DNA from: Rhodeus uyekii
Taxonomy: Eukaryota; Chordata; Actinopteri; Cypriniformes; Acheilognathidae
Length of the DNA stretch: 64,000 bases
Assembly (NCBI GenBank): GCA_037043235.1
Contig: JAWRVZ010000110.1
Span: 407,501-471,500, forward strand
Direction of reading: 5' to 3'
Every line of letters begins with the position of its first letter. Positions within the stretch are counted from its first letter, which is position 1. The notes below the pieces were generated by a model. It made no database searches. It had not been told where the DNA came from and was given only the letters and a program-made list of their open reading frames with translations. Positions 48,746-60,999 of the stretch are shown here, one piece after another. Position numbers and translations under genes: made by a program.

Positions 48746-49151
48746 GCCGGCCCGAGGTCTTGCTCACGTAAACGTCTACACAAACACTCCAGGCAACTTG
48801 GGAAATCTAGTAAGTCCACATCCTAAGTGTGTGATCAGCCTGTCTCTCACACTTTTTCCTCCTCACACTCCAATAGGTAATGAAGAGAAGCCAGAGGATG
48901 ATTTTGGACAGAGGCTGGAATCATTTAGAGGGAAGCTAGTTATCACAAGGCTCAGTGGGATGCTGAGTTAATTGAATCTCACTTTTATAGTACAACACGG
49001 CTGCCTCAGGAAGGTACTAACACTTAGATCACCAATAGAAGCTTGTGCTTTGTCTGTCCTCTTTTGCTTGTTTTAAACGTTTTTCTGTACTTTTCCACGG
49101 AAAGCAATTGTATTAGCTTGCTAATCGCAACAGTCGGGAAATACGTCAAGA

Positions 49152-49159
49152 TGACGTCA
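49152..49159. promoter_or_regulatory. CRE-type palindrome TGACGTCA, site 2
   Basis: Second exact palindrome 414 bases after the first. CpG-containing octamers are rare by chance in AT-rich DNA. Confidence 0.3.
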
Positions 49160-50817
49160 ACAACACCATAGCTTCACATCTACGCACACATAGAGTGCAG
49201 ATGTACAATTGTTATAATTTCTACACAATCTGACTTTTCCAAACACTTCTGTAATTTAAAATCATATTTTTCATCAGTTAAATCAGATTAGCACATTCGT
49301 TTACCTGACAAAACCCTTTTACAGTGCAATATCCTCTTTAACTAATTAATTTTCTGTATTCCATTCAAACACACACACACACACACACACACAGAAAATC
49401 TACAGACACATCCTTTGCCGTTTCATCTCTCTTCTTCTGAACCACATGCATACAGAGAGCCTACAAGAGCTGTATGTGTGTTTGTGTGTGTGTGTGTGTG
49501 CGGTTGGTCGCTTTCTTGCGTCACGGCTGTGTTGTGAATTAGCTGGGGGAGAAGCAATTCTTTTTATGGAACTTCCTAAAAAGTCTTTCCGCCGAGAGTG
49601 ATGTAAGCTATTTGTCTCAATGTTTAACAAACGAGTGGGTGTGAACCTCTCAGTGAGATAGAGAGAGTTCGAGAAAAAGTGAAAGAGAGAGACTATAGAA
49701 TAGGCAAAGGGTAAAGACAACTACAAAGCTGCATATTTATCAAAAAAAAGGTGAAAAAGTGTTATCGAAGGAGCTGTTTTGACTCTGACTCTTAAAAGGA
49801 CTTGTAATGGTGATGAATATATTAGTAAAAATAAGGTCACATATAACTAGTAAGTTTAAATGTTACCTGACAAAATATTTTGACATTGAACACTCTTTAA
49901 CAACTTGTCAGTCACGTATCTGCTCCATTACAAGGACTTTTAAATGACATGGATTTGAATCATTATCGAGCCCTTTGTTTCTCCCTTCATCTCCTCTATT
50001 TGCCACAGCTTGTCCCTGTTTTGCCAGCCTCCTTCTCTCTTTCTCTCTCTCTTTGGCTGATGGTGTCAGTGCTGCATGTGGATCTGCGTCATCGGTGAGC
50101 AGTGTCTGATTGACTGGGTTAAAAATAAAGAGCAGAGAGGGGTGAGAGTGTGTGCGTGAGTGAGTGCATGAGGCTGAGAGGCCAGAAACTGCGTTGGGAT
50201 GCTGGGGCAAGTCTGAGGAATCTGGGGGAAGAGCCATATGTGAATTGAGGGTATTTTTAGAAGAAGAAAATGAGTTAGTGTTAGATAACAGTGGAAACAG
50301 GAAGATATATGATAATCATAACCCTCTATTTGGAAGTTTCTATTTTTTTTTGTCTCTTGGGAATTAAAAAAAGTGCAACTGTAAAAAGTGCTAAAAGGAT
50401 GACTGGTAGACGTGGAAGCGTTCTGAATATTTTATCTATTTCTTTTTTTATAATTCTATATGTTTTTTAAATTCATTTATTAGTTTTAGTTCAAACTTTA
50501 GTTTGAATTATTTTAGTTTTTCAAGTTTAACTAAATAAAAATGGTCATCATTTAATCACCTTCATGTTGTTCCAAACCAATACAAGTTTCTTTCTTCTGT
50601 TGGAGAAAGAAACAGAAACAAGAATATATTTTAAAGAATATTGGTTGCCAGAGAGTTGACGGCACTCCCGTAATATTTTCCGACACACTTTTTCCTAACA
50701 GAAGAAAAAGGGTACGAAATGACCAAATTTGCATTTTTTTTTATGGCTTTAGTTTTAGTTAAGAAATAATAGCCATGGCTTATATTCAATGCAACATAAC
50801 ATAATTAACATAATATA

Positions 50818-50972
50818 GCTTTCCTGTAGCTCAAACAGTGGAGTGTAGTGCTTGCAACGCTAATGTCATGGGTTAGATTCCCCGGGAAAAAAGGAATGAA
50901 TTAGAATATCATTGTATCTTGAATGCAATATAAGTTGCTTTGGATAAAAGCGTCTGCCAAATGCAAAAATGG
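50818..50972 (+). repeat. tRNA-derived SINE, copy 5
   Basis: Head CCTGTAGCTCAAACAGTGGA and tail TGGATAAAAGCGTCTGCC. The box B region is altered (GGGTTAGATTCCC). Confidence 0.85.
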
Positions 50973-51012
50973 AAAAATAACTGCAAATGTGATATTGGTT
51001 TAACATGTACCG

Positions 51013-51050
51013 GTATTCATTTTTATCCAAAGCGACTTACACTTTTCAAA
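51013..51050 (-). repeat. SINE 3' tail fragment
   Basis: TTTTATCCAAAGCGACTTAC only, without head, between SINE copies 5 and 6. Confidence 0.6.
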
Positions 51051-51280
51051 TACAAGCAGAAGAAATAAATGAAATTCCTGCAAGCATCAGAGTAGAACAG
51101 AGCTAGTACAGAATCATTAGTGTAATTTTGTGCAAAAAAAGCTTGTTAGCTCTTGGAAGAGGTGTTTTTTCAGTGGTCTTGATACATCTCTGCCCTATTA
51201 CCCACTGAAGTTTAGATTTCAAAGTACATCCTGAACCTGAAATGGACAGATTTCATAGGCAGAATAAAGGTCTAATGATC

Positions 51281-51436
51281 TACATTTACATTTATGCATT
51301 TGGCAGACGCTTTTATCCAAAGCAACTTACACTGCATTCAAGGAACACAATGAATCAGTTCTTGCTTTCCTTGGGATTGAACCCAAGACCTTGGCGTTGT
51401 GAGCACCAATGCTCTACTGATTGAGCTACAGGAAAG
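51281..51436 (-). repeat. tRNA-derived SINE, copy 6
   Basis: Complete reverse copy: tail GCATTTGGCAGACGCTTTTA at the left, head TTGAGCTACAGGAAAGC at the right. It faces copy 5, giving an inverted pair with about 310 bases between. Confidence 0.88.
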
Positions 51437-52189
51437 CCTGATCTAAGCTAAATAAAGAGATCTTTGGAGATAACCAAGCATTTATTTAACCACTATACTA
51501 ATTTCTTCACAAAAAATTGGCAAAAGACTACATTTATGCTCAAACTGACTGCCAACTGCAGCTTTCAGATGCCATTGTTTTCCTTACACTCAACTGTCAC
51601 AGAATCTCACAGGATAATGGACATCATAAACAGTGAAATACACATGTTGCATTCAAAGATTGATCAGATGAAGATATCTCAGTAGACTGGATGTGACGTG
51701 ATTATTAAATCTGGACATGCATTGCTGCTGTCCTGCCCTCATTTGCTTTCTCAAAAAAGCTACTCCTTTCTTCAAGCAAAATGACATGACAGTCGGTTTA
51801 CAGCAAATTAGTTTTGTGGCTATTTTGGCAACACCCCTGGACAGCTCTGATACCTGAATGGACAGGAAAACTTGTGTTGCAGTAACACATTGAGCTATCA
51901 TGTTGCTAGACATTAATAAATGTAGCTTGAAGCACCCTGTGAGATTTTAAGTTAATATTTGAATAATTTAAAGTCAGAATTAAACATAAGTTACAATAGT
52001 CTTTTCTTCCATATTGTGATGTGCAGTATATGCCATTGATGGCTTCTTGAACAAGGTCAAATAAAGCCCAGGACTTAATTTTGATTGAAGGGGAAGTTAT
52101 TGTGATTAATAATTATGAGAGCACATTTCCCTTATGAAACCCTGTTCTAGAGTGTTACATTCCTCTATCCTTCTAGGGGTCTGGAGGGA

Positions 52190-52422
52190 AGGTAACAAAG
52201 GTTTGGAAAAAGCGTAAACGAAAAAAGGTAAGGAGGAAAAGAAAGGCGAGAACAGACTTTAATTCAAAGATTATAAACAAAAACAAAGAAAATTTCAAAA
52301 AGGCATTAGGCATAACATAAGATAAAGGGGATCAAAGTCTTGAGGGAGAGCAAGGCCTAAAATAACAAGCAAAAACTGTTTAATAACTTATTTAGGGGAG
52401 GAGCTCTAACTTACATAAAAGA

Positions 52423-52457
<35 letters not shown>

Positions 52458-52560
52458 CAAAAGACGCAGGGCACACAACTACGCACACCCCTTGGAAAAC
52501 AAGAGTAAAGCAAATTAAAATAAATAAATAAATGATAATAAAGTCCTTGGACGTAACTGA
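52190..52560 (-). mobile_element. Possible LTR-like remnant with (GA)n
   Basis: Purine-rich stretch on the plus strand with TTTAATTCAAAGATTATAAA near the left and a (GA)n tract at 52427-52454. Composition is similar to the LTR-like fragment at 47770, but no terminal motifs could be fixed. Confidence 0.25.
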
Positions 52561-53104
52561 GTAACACATTTTTAAATGTGGGACTTCCATTCCTTCAGCC
52601 TCCATATTGCCTACGTTCACAGTCCAAATTCAAATATTTTTGTGTATCTGATCAGAATCTGATCTAAATCATTGACTGTCCACACTGTACATTGCCACTG
52701 TTCAGATTGGATGTGTATCCCATTGTGCTCTTTCATTTTCCAGAATATCTGCATTGGTTTCTATGGCAATCGGGGCTGTGCACAGACATTTTGGGGGGCA
52801 GGTGCTAAAGTGAATGAAGGCACCCGTCGTTTAATGGATAATCAACAAATATAACTTTATTTTTCAATAAATAATAATAAAAAATAATGTTACATATCAT
52901 TGATCATCTTTTAATTAATTACACTATTTGAAATTAGCATAAACAAAATCCATCTTACCATCTTACCATTTATCCATATCCCTTTACACATAAATTACAA
53001 TTGCAAAAATTACAATTGAATACAGAAACTTAAATTGTTGGGGAACATAAAATTAGACTATTATATATTAAACTAAAACAGCCAGTAGGTGGTGGCAAGT
53101 TGTA

Positions 53105-53400
53105 ATAAGTGAATCTTTGTCACAGTCTTGTTGTGTCTCTTCACTTCCTGTTCCCTTCCTTGTGCTTCCCGTGTAGTTTCCTTCACCTGTTCCCTATCTC
53201 CTCATGTATATAAACCCTCACGGTCTTTGTCGATTGACTATGTTTCACACATGTGTGGATGTTGTTTTCCTGTTCCTCCGTATTCCCAGGCTTTTGCACT
53301 AAGCGTACTCCTTAGGTTTAGATTTAAAGTCTTTGGTTTTGTTTGTCTTTGAATAAAGTGTTTCTGTTTTAAACCTGCTTGCGCTCTTCATCTCTCCACA
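53105..53400 (+). mobile_element. LTR-like fragment, plus orientation
   Basis: CACTTCCTGTTCCCTTCCTT, then CATGTATATAAACCCTCACG (TATA-like), then GAATAAAGTGTTTCTGTTTT (polyadenylation-like) and a final CTTCATCTCTCC. The order U3-TATA-signal is that of a retroviral-type LTR of the fish Gypsy kind. No internal region adjoins it. Confidence 0.5.
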
Positions 53401-55320
53401 ATGCACACGCTCCCTGATAACAATCATATAATCATTCAACCAATTTGTTCAAACCAGCCAATTCATTCGTGAAAGGAGCAATTGTCCATTGATTTTATGC
53501 AAGGGTTATTGAACCCTTGACTCACCCTGAATCATTCAATAATGAAACACCACTATGTGTTGCTGAGAGACACAATTTTTTCTACTTTGTTTAGAACTAT
53601 CATTGTTGAGAAAATAGAGCAGAAACAGTTAAAAATTCATATAATCAACTACAAAAGAATATCACATTTGTAATTATGCTGATATTCAAGAAAGTAGTTT
53701 GAATGATGATCACTCGCTTGTTTGATATTGCTGAACTATATTATGTTATAAACTCAAAATACTAGAACTCAAACCAGGGCTTACATGATGTGTACAGCAT
53801 TCAAGTCCACCAATCACTGCTACTCAGACTTCTACAACCCTTTCTTGCTCAGCAAGACATGCAAGTTCTGCAATAACATCTCACATTTTCATGTTTTTAG
53901 TTGAGTGAGAAATTACAATTGGATATAAACACAAATCAGATTTGAATTGACCATCTGAAAAGGGTATTGACGTTATGGTTCCTCCAATCATTTTTTTATG
54001 TCTCCTCCTTAGGTTTCTGATATCACTCTTAGAAAATGACTCAACCAATCAAATAAGACTGTTGGATAAAACCAGGAAATTACACATCTGAAAGAGTTAT
54101 GATCACATTGTCATTCACAGAGAGACACAAACACGGTGTAGTGGTTCAAGCTGAATGACAATTTCACAATGCAAGCTGTTTTCGCGAACATACAGGGTCG
54201 TACAGTTCTAGCTGTGTCTGTACACAAAGACACAAACATCACACACTTTGCCCACACATGGATCACACACAGACAGAAGGCAGTGAGCAAACTAACACTT
54301 GCATCCATCTCTTTGAGTCTGACAAAGAGTCATTGCAAAAAAGAAGGTGAGGAAGAAAAGGAGTGAGAGAGGAAAACAGCACGGTAGAGGAGGAAAGTGA
54401 AGATGTCACCAGATGATGAAAAAACAAAACAGACAAAGAGAGAAAGAATGAGGCAGGAAGAGAGTTAGGAAGAATCACACATGGACATATCTGAAAGCTA
54501 GAGAGAAGATAGAAAAACAGAAAGAGGGAATCGCAGAGAGAGCCTGCTTTTATGGAGACTGTTGTGCATTGATGGGTTATATGTGGAGAAAATGAAGGCA
54601 GAGAGTGACTGAGGATCATCAAAAGTAGAGAAAACAGATGAGTGAGAAAATAACAGAGAACTGGACTGAAAGATGTGGGTCAGGGTTATGCAACAACTGC
54701 AAAAAGAACCAAGGAAAGGGAGAGTTTGTTACGCATAGATGTAGGTGTAGATATACATGCAAATACAGAAAGGTGTCTATAGAGCACAGCTTCTCAAACC
54801 AGGTCCTAGGGACTTGTCTTACTTTTCAATCACAACCAGTTCAAGCCTCTATTAATGAGCTAATGAGTTAAATCAGATGTGTTAGATGAGGGATACATAT
54901 AAATTGTGCAGTGGGAGGGGTGCTTTGCATTGCTATAGACAACTCTGTTCTTGGAGTAGTGCTGTATTAAGGCCATGTCGTAATTATCGTAGTCTCAAGA
55001 TGACAACATGTGACGTTATATTCTGAGCTGTTCTGTGTTTTACGTTTCCATAACACCACAATCAATGCCTAAATGAATCTGCAGCAGTCACATGGTACAA
55101 GTAGGTGCTCTCAGACAATTCCCATCTTACAAGCTGTGAAAAAAGACAAACACTTTTTACAAGATGAAATCATGCATTTGCGTTAATTAGCAATTCCCAT
55201 TTTAGAAGTCTCCCCAATCAAACACACCTGATTCGACTCATCAGCTTGTTAGACTGCAAGAACTCAAATTTTTGTGTTAGAAAATCAAAATTTTACCTTG
55301 TTGGGGTTTCTCTTGGATTG
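53400..55320. other. Intergenic DNA, mostly unidentified
   Basis: AT-rich DNA. 54789-54935 carries TCTCAAACCAGGTCCTAGGG and AATGAGCTAATGAGTTAAAT, a diverged relative of the hAT MITE at 16583; 55190-55265 carries related words in reverse. 54340-54620 is purine-rich. No exon recognised. Confidence 0.35.
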
Positions 55321-55327
55321 GTAACTA

Positions 55328-55450
55328 CCGTATTTTCCGCACCATAAGGCGCACTGGATTATAAAGCGCACAGAAGATTTTTGTGAAAATGTAAGTCTTT
55401 CAGGTGCGCCTTATAAAAGATAGATGCTCATTGATATACAGAGAGATAAA
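55328..55450. mobile_element. One-ended CCGTATTTTCC transposon fragment
   Basis: TA then CCGTATTTTCCGCACCATAA and GGCGCACTGGATTATAAAGC is a familiar vertebrate DNA-transposon end; GGTGCGCCTTATAAAAG near 55410 is an internal inverted echo. No matching far end was found. Confidence 0.55.
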
Positions 55451-56059
55451 TGTCTATAGATAGACTGTATATCTAGCCGATAGAGAAGGGGTTCCCATGG
55501 TTCACAGGTCTTTTGTGATTAGGTCACGGGTAGCATATTCATCCACAGGCCTTACCTTCTACACCTTCCTCTGATCTGCATCCACTCCATCACCCGTCTG
55601 GAATCCACACCTTAAGTGGGGGCTCTGGTATGTATTTCCTCGCTGTTGTTGACCTAAATAGTATTCAAAATTATAATTAGTGTGTCCCAAATCGTAGTGT
55701 TGAAATGAGTATTCCAAGGATGTGGATACTTTTTGATATTGGTTTCTGTAGCAATATATAGTCGCACAAGGTAAGTGATACTATACCTTATATAGTCAAC
55801 AATCAACAATCTAGTGAGATTTCAGCAATCACATAGGAGAAGAGGAAGTGTGCCTTTAGAGGAATCTTCACTGGAAGAAAAGTGCAGGATGCATGTAACT
55901 AAGCGACAGAGCAGTCTGTTACAGACGTAGTTATGATGAAGTAGTATGTCCCAAAGCTTCTCTACTATTCTGTTACACACTCAAACTTTCTCTTCACAAA
56001 AGCAGTACATTTTAGGGCATCATATAAGTAGGCATATTGGGATGCAGTGTTTTTGTTTC

Positions 56060-56370
56060 AAGCGTTTTGCTTATTGGACTTTTAGTTTGCATTTTACCCT
56101 GTTTTTGTTCTTGTTGTTTCCTGTCGGTTGTGCCATTTTTGTAGTTCTTTGTAGTATTTTTCTGGTTGAATAGTTCTGAGATTTATTGCTAAGGTGCTTC
56201 TTGTTTGCCTATTACCCTTTGTGTATATAAACCCCTATGTTTCTTGTCTTAATTGTTGTGTCCTGTCCTACACAGATGTTTAGGTGCTTCTCATTCTGTT
56301 CCCTGGTCTCTGTTGTGGTTTTATTGTTATTTGCTATGTTATTAAACTCTTTTAATTATTAAATCAAAAG
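56060..56370 (+). mobile_element. LTR-like fragment, plus orientation
   Basis: TTGTTGTTTCCTGTCGGTTG, GTGTATATAAACCCCTATGT and CTATGTTATTAAACTCTTTT follow the same order as the fragment at 53105. Probably another old solo LTR. Confidence 0.45.
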
Positions 56371-56399
56371 TTATTAGATATTAAAAACTCTTTTTTGCA

Positions 56400-58630
56400 T
56401 ATGGATCCAGCATTCCTTTGTTTTTTAGTTCACCCAGTAATACACCTTTTTATACATGGAGATTTTTAAACGTAGATGTTGACATATATTTACAGTAGAA
56501 ATGTGCTCATAGATAGATGCCTAAGATGTTAATGTAGATAGATATGAAAAGTAATGAGTGATAATGTAGATAGTGTAAGTATAGATATAGATGTATGTAT
56601 CTGAAGCATATCATATCATTCTAATTGTCACATAATAATTGAGTAAAGGTATATAAAGACAACAGTAGTAACAACTTAAAGCAGATGTTTTTAGCATTTT
56701 ATATAAAACAGCATGAGTATATCAATTATTCAGTTATACCATGACGAAATACTGAGGATGAAAAACACAGCAGTGACGCAGCCTTTCACAAGATGTGCTT
56801 TATAAAAACCTCAATGAACAACTTCAGCGTCTTAGTGTATTCGAGGTCCTTTTGCACTTTACAATCCATAATTAATAAGCAGCCTCGCCATGTACAAAGA
56901 TTCGAGAGTGTCAGTTGAACATTTTAAAGCCTCTTTTATTCATGCTGAATCGCATGGAGGTCTTTTCATGCTTGTATTATTCTCAGCATGGTGTACGGCA
57001 GTGACACAAACCACAGTACACTATGTGGTGGGAAAAAAACTTTCAAATGAATTCAAAGTCACAACAGGCATTTGAACACAAAGCATCTGAATGCGCAACT
57101 AGTCTGCTTTTTTTTCTCTTTCTTGGTTGATGTCATCACATACACTAAAAGAAAGCAGGCTAGTGTTGATTGTAGTATTGTGACACATTTAGTGTATTAT
57201 TTGTACAGTTATTGTGTTTAATCCTGTACCTTTACCGTTTGATTTACTCACAAAACATCTGAGTATACTTACTTAGTATTAAATAACAAAATATCAAAAC
57301 AAGTGGCATTTGCAAAACAATGACAATCATTTTTGTTCCCTAGAGAATAACCACACACTATTCAAATCTTTTGAAATTTATTGTAAAACATAAATAAATA
57401 AGATAATAATACATTTAAAATTCAGGAACTGTGGTTGCCAGAACTTAAAGAACAGTACTAAAATATGTTTTGTCCCTCTATAATGTCATGAAAACAACCA
57501 AAAAACACAGGTGGTAATAAGAAAGCTGCATGTCAAAGTTTCATAGCACTTTATTTTACAGTCCTATTTTGCATGAACATATTATGGTGCACCCAGTGAT
57601 GTAAATAACAATGTACATAACTGATTTTTTTTTAAATTATTTTAATCAAAAACCATCAAATGAGAGCTGTCACACAGGGAATTTGTCAATTATGTCAATT
57701 ATGGCTTTTTACTGTAAATTATAAGATGACTTGCTGTTTATCACTTCCAAAAATTGTTTTTAACCGTACATTTAACAGAATTTTTCTGCAAAATTACATG
57801 AAATGTCCTTATTTATTAATTTTTCCACTGTATATAGTACGGAAATTTACCATTAGCCAATTAACAGGTGTTTACTGTCGCATTTTTCTTGTCTTTTACT
57901 ATTAAAAATATGATCATTGTTTTCACTTCAGATGTAGTTTCTCATAATTAATATGTACATGTTCCACTACATGTGATACTCCCAAAATTTGGAGGAATCA
58001 TAACCTAAGTTCCTTTTCTGAATTATGCTTATGCTATCTTTCCTTAGTTGGATGTTGTTTTAAGGCAAAATCCATTTAATCAATTTCTAAATCATTACAA
58101 AAATGGATGAAATCAGTAAATGATGGCCGGTGCAAAGTGCATGACAGCTGTTTTAAAGAGAGCGTGAACAAGTATGAGAAACATGGAGAGGAAGTGGCTC
58201 TGTAAGTAGGCACAGGGAAAGAAAGACAACGATTAACTAAATACAATGCTTCTGTCAAGACAGACGGGAAAAGTCTGACAGCTTGTCGTTCTCTTTTTGT
58301 CTGAAGCGTGACTTGACGTCTCTAACTAATTATAATCTTGTGTTGTCATAGCAGGAAGTGATGCAGAAGACTGAAAAACTTTCCAGATGCAAATGGGTGT
58401 TTCTTTAACTACAGACACTTTTGGCCAGTTCAAGTTTTTTAGAGTTTTTTTTTTTTGTTAGTTCACATTAAACAGTCTTTTTTTAATAATAAAATAAAGT
58501 CTTGTTACAATGTGATCTTCAGTAAAACATGTATTATTCCACGTAGGATCATTATAATATACATAAACTCATTGTAGGATTTATTGTGTGAAAATTATGC
58601 TGTTTTTTTTCTTTTTTTTTTTCTTTTTTT
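56400..58630. other. Intergenic DNA, nothing recognised
   Basis: AT-rich, low in CpG, with short frames only. No splice-linked coding pattern and no clear transposon ends on either strand. Confidence 0.35.
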
Positions 58631-58632
58631 TT

Positions 58633-58904
58633 TTACAGATGCCCTTAGTTCTGGTGTGATATATTAACCAAGAATTTTGCTACTAATCAAGGTTACAAGT
58701 GCAGTTGTCTACCAAGGACCCAACAGTGCTGGTGAAGAGCAAGAATATGATATAATATGAGAACTGAAGAAAAAATAGAATGAAAAATATGAAACGTTAT
58801 CTGTGAAGAAAAGGAAAACTCGAGGGAAATATCACTTGCGAACAGAACATTTTTATTGCGAGTCATATCAAATAAAGCTGTAGCTTTGTAAAAAAAAAAA
58901 AAAA
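58633..58904 (+). other. Terminal-exon-like or retrocopy-like structure
   Basis: A very strong polypyrimidine tract ends in ACAG at about 58639. It is followed by about 250 noncoding bases, an exact AATAAA at 58871-58876, and 15 consecutive A at 58890-58904. This is either the last exon of an unannotated noncoding transcript (the A run being genomic) or the 3' end of an inserted processed RNA. No protein frame longer than a few residues. Confidence 0.35.
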
Positions 58905-59913
58905 GGGAAAATATTATTTAATTGTTTATTTAAGCTCTAAAATGGTGGAAATGCAATTTGTTTATATCAGGTTAGGGGATAAATGATAAATGTCCAGCAG
59001 TTAAAAAATGGGCCAAAAATGCCCAAATGCTTGAATTTAATGTGTGGGTCTTTCTGTGACCCTGAACAAATGTCTCACAATATTTTGGCCTCATGACTCA
59101 ATTGGTATTGCTGTAAATCCCTGTATAACTTCTTGTTTCTTATGCATTTTCATTATATTTTACAGTCCTCAAGCTGATTCACTTGAGCCGACCTCAATGC
59201 TTTAGACAACATTAGCATCAATTATCTCCCGAATCTCTAATGGACACTTTGAAAATCCCAGCAAATGTGTCTAAGAAGGATTTCATCTAATCAGAGCAAT
59301 CAAAGTCCATTTTCAGAGGGGCTATTGGAGCAGATGCTCTTTAGCTAATTTACTAAAGACAACATCCACATTTATTTCTCCTATAGACATTCTAAAACAC
59401 ACGGATTACACATATAAAAGTTATTTTACACCTAAAGACTGCAAATATTCATGGAATTAATTGATGAGCGTGACGAGTTCATGTTAGCATGTAAGACTCC
59501 TGATACTCCCACACTGATTTTATTCATGGATTAACATAATAATTAAAACAACAATAAAAAACACATTAAACAAAGGCCAAACATTATAATAAAGATGTAA
59601 CCTACAGATGATGCACAGAGGAGGATGACGATCGAAACCCATTACTGGCACTGGTGACAAAAGCAGCAAGACATAAAGAGTTCAGGAAAGAAGAAATAAT
59701 GAGCAAGCCGGGGAAAAGAGATGAAGAGAAAGAGGGAGAGAAAAGGTACCCCAAGGGATTTTAACATTTGATTGTGGTTGTGCATCATTAGATTCTTCTG
59801 AAATCTGATTACAGTGCAGTTGGCTTTGCTGTGAATATTCTTGAGGGAACAGAATACGGATGGCCTTAGTATACAGTGAGAATTTAACACTTGTCTAAAG
59901 CATGACCAAAGTA
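58905..59913. other. Intergenic DNA with a high-complexity block
   Basis: 59045-59345 is balanced in composition with no repeat words seen elsewhere in the window and many mixed AT/GC blocks (for example CAAGCTGATTCACTTGAGCC). It could be a conserved noncoding element. The remainder is AT-rich. Confidence 0.3.
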
Positions 59914-60999
59914 CAGTGGAGTTCACTTATCTCGACTCACGGTTAACTCGCCAACCCTATTATGTTGACGTTTTTGAAGTGGAACCGCCAAACTCCCTAT
60001 TTGTCTTAGCATTTTCTCATCGGTTACGTTAATTCTTTAATGTCGCCGAACCCTAGTATCTCGAGCACAAAAGAGGGACAAATTCGCCACTTCACATGGT
60101 TATCTCGTGACTCATGATCGTACCTAGTTCACTGCACATGCACTGAGTTCGCGTTGCATGTGGATCGTGTGTGAATCTCCAGTGACGCTAGTAACCCTAG
60201 CCAGAAGAACTCGTGGACAGTGTTGCCAACTTAGAGCCTTTGTTTAGCGAGTATTCAGACCACATTTTCAAAAAAGCGACTAGCGACAAATCTAACGACT
60301 TTATCTGGAGTTATTGGAGACTCTTGGAGACTCTGAAGTGAAAGCGCATATCGTTCTTACGCTTCTCAACGAGCAGCAAGTGCTGCCATCGGCCCCATTC
60401 CCATCCCAAAGTAGTCACAACTGCATTGACGAGCGGTTACCAACCAATGAGTATGAGGCTTAGATAAACACAAACACACTGTTCAATTCTGTTCTGAATT
60501 GTCATTTTGTTATACTGTACTTGTACATGTGTTATAACAATAAACTTGAATCTAATCTAATCTAAAATTGCGCTCTGCTCAGTGCCGCTGCGGATTGAAG
60601 AACATGGTTATTAAAAGACGGGAAGAAGCCGAATTTGTTGAGAAAGCACATTAGACAAGCAGAATGCAAGAAAGTATGCAATCTAGTACAGCGTGATGAC
60701 CTCACGAATATGTTATGAGCGAATGTGTTTATGTGTGTTGTGACTGTGTTTACGCTGTGTGCAATCATTGTGTTTGCAATGTTGGAGAATATAATTAAAG
60801 GTTTGTATCGAGAATCGAAGGTGTTTTTTATTGTATACTGGTAAATCTCTGCTGTTAGTTGGTGCACATATGCCTTTTGTTGTTACCAAACATATCCAGT
60901 GTATGTACATTTTTATAGCATGCCGATCGCTTCATCAAATAAATCGCCAAATTGGCTGTTGGTTATCTCGATCATTGGTTATCTCGACCTTCATTGAAT
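59914..60999. mobile_element. DNA transposon, family member 2, inverted relative to member 1
   Basis: Left end CAGTGGAGTTCACTTATCTC after TA corresponds to the right end of the 46450 element. ACTGCACATGCACTGAGTTC, GTTTGTATCGAGAATCGAAG and TTATAGCATGCCGATCGCTT follow in the inverse order of member 1. The right end (TTATCTCGACCTTCATTGAA) is eroded. An unrelated stretch about 60217-60564 interrupts it. Confidence 0.72.
60217..60564 (+). mobile_element. Retroposon-like insertion with TCTAA tail
   Basis: This stretch has no counterpart in the related element at 46450. It ends AACAATAAACTTGAATCTAA followed by repeats of TCTAA, the short repeated tail typical of non-LTR retroposons. It begins near CAGTGTTGCCAACTTAG. 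No target duplication could be defined. Confidence 0.5.

Larger units (their letters stand above)
48130..50817. other. Intergenic DNA downstream of crybb1, partly unique
   Basis: AT-rich stretch 48130-48650, then more complex sequence 48700-49250 with two TGACGTCA palindromes, CA and GT microsatellites at 49371-49393 and 49475-49500, and a pyrimidine-rich stretch 49975-50060. 50540-50740 resembles a cyprinid foldback repeat (GTTCCAAACCAATACAAG). No coding exon recognised. Confidence 0.4.

Noticed and set aside
49320..49345. CAGTGCAAT-like string recalling the miR-130 seed
   Set aside because: Only the first ten bases fit (CAGTGCAATA then diverging) and no hairpin arm is visible.
49908..50237. 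109-residue minus-strand ORF with charged KEREKERRR run
   Set aside because: Arises from a CT-rich stretch on the plus strand; no splice sites fitting a gene and no family resemblance.
60562..60867. 101-residue minus-strand ORF
   Set aside because: Lies inside the non-autonomous transposon at 59914-60999 and runs across its retroposon-like insertion boundary; no transposase motif.
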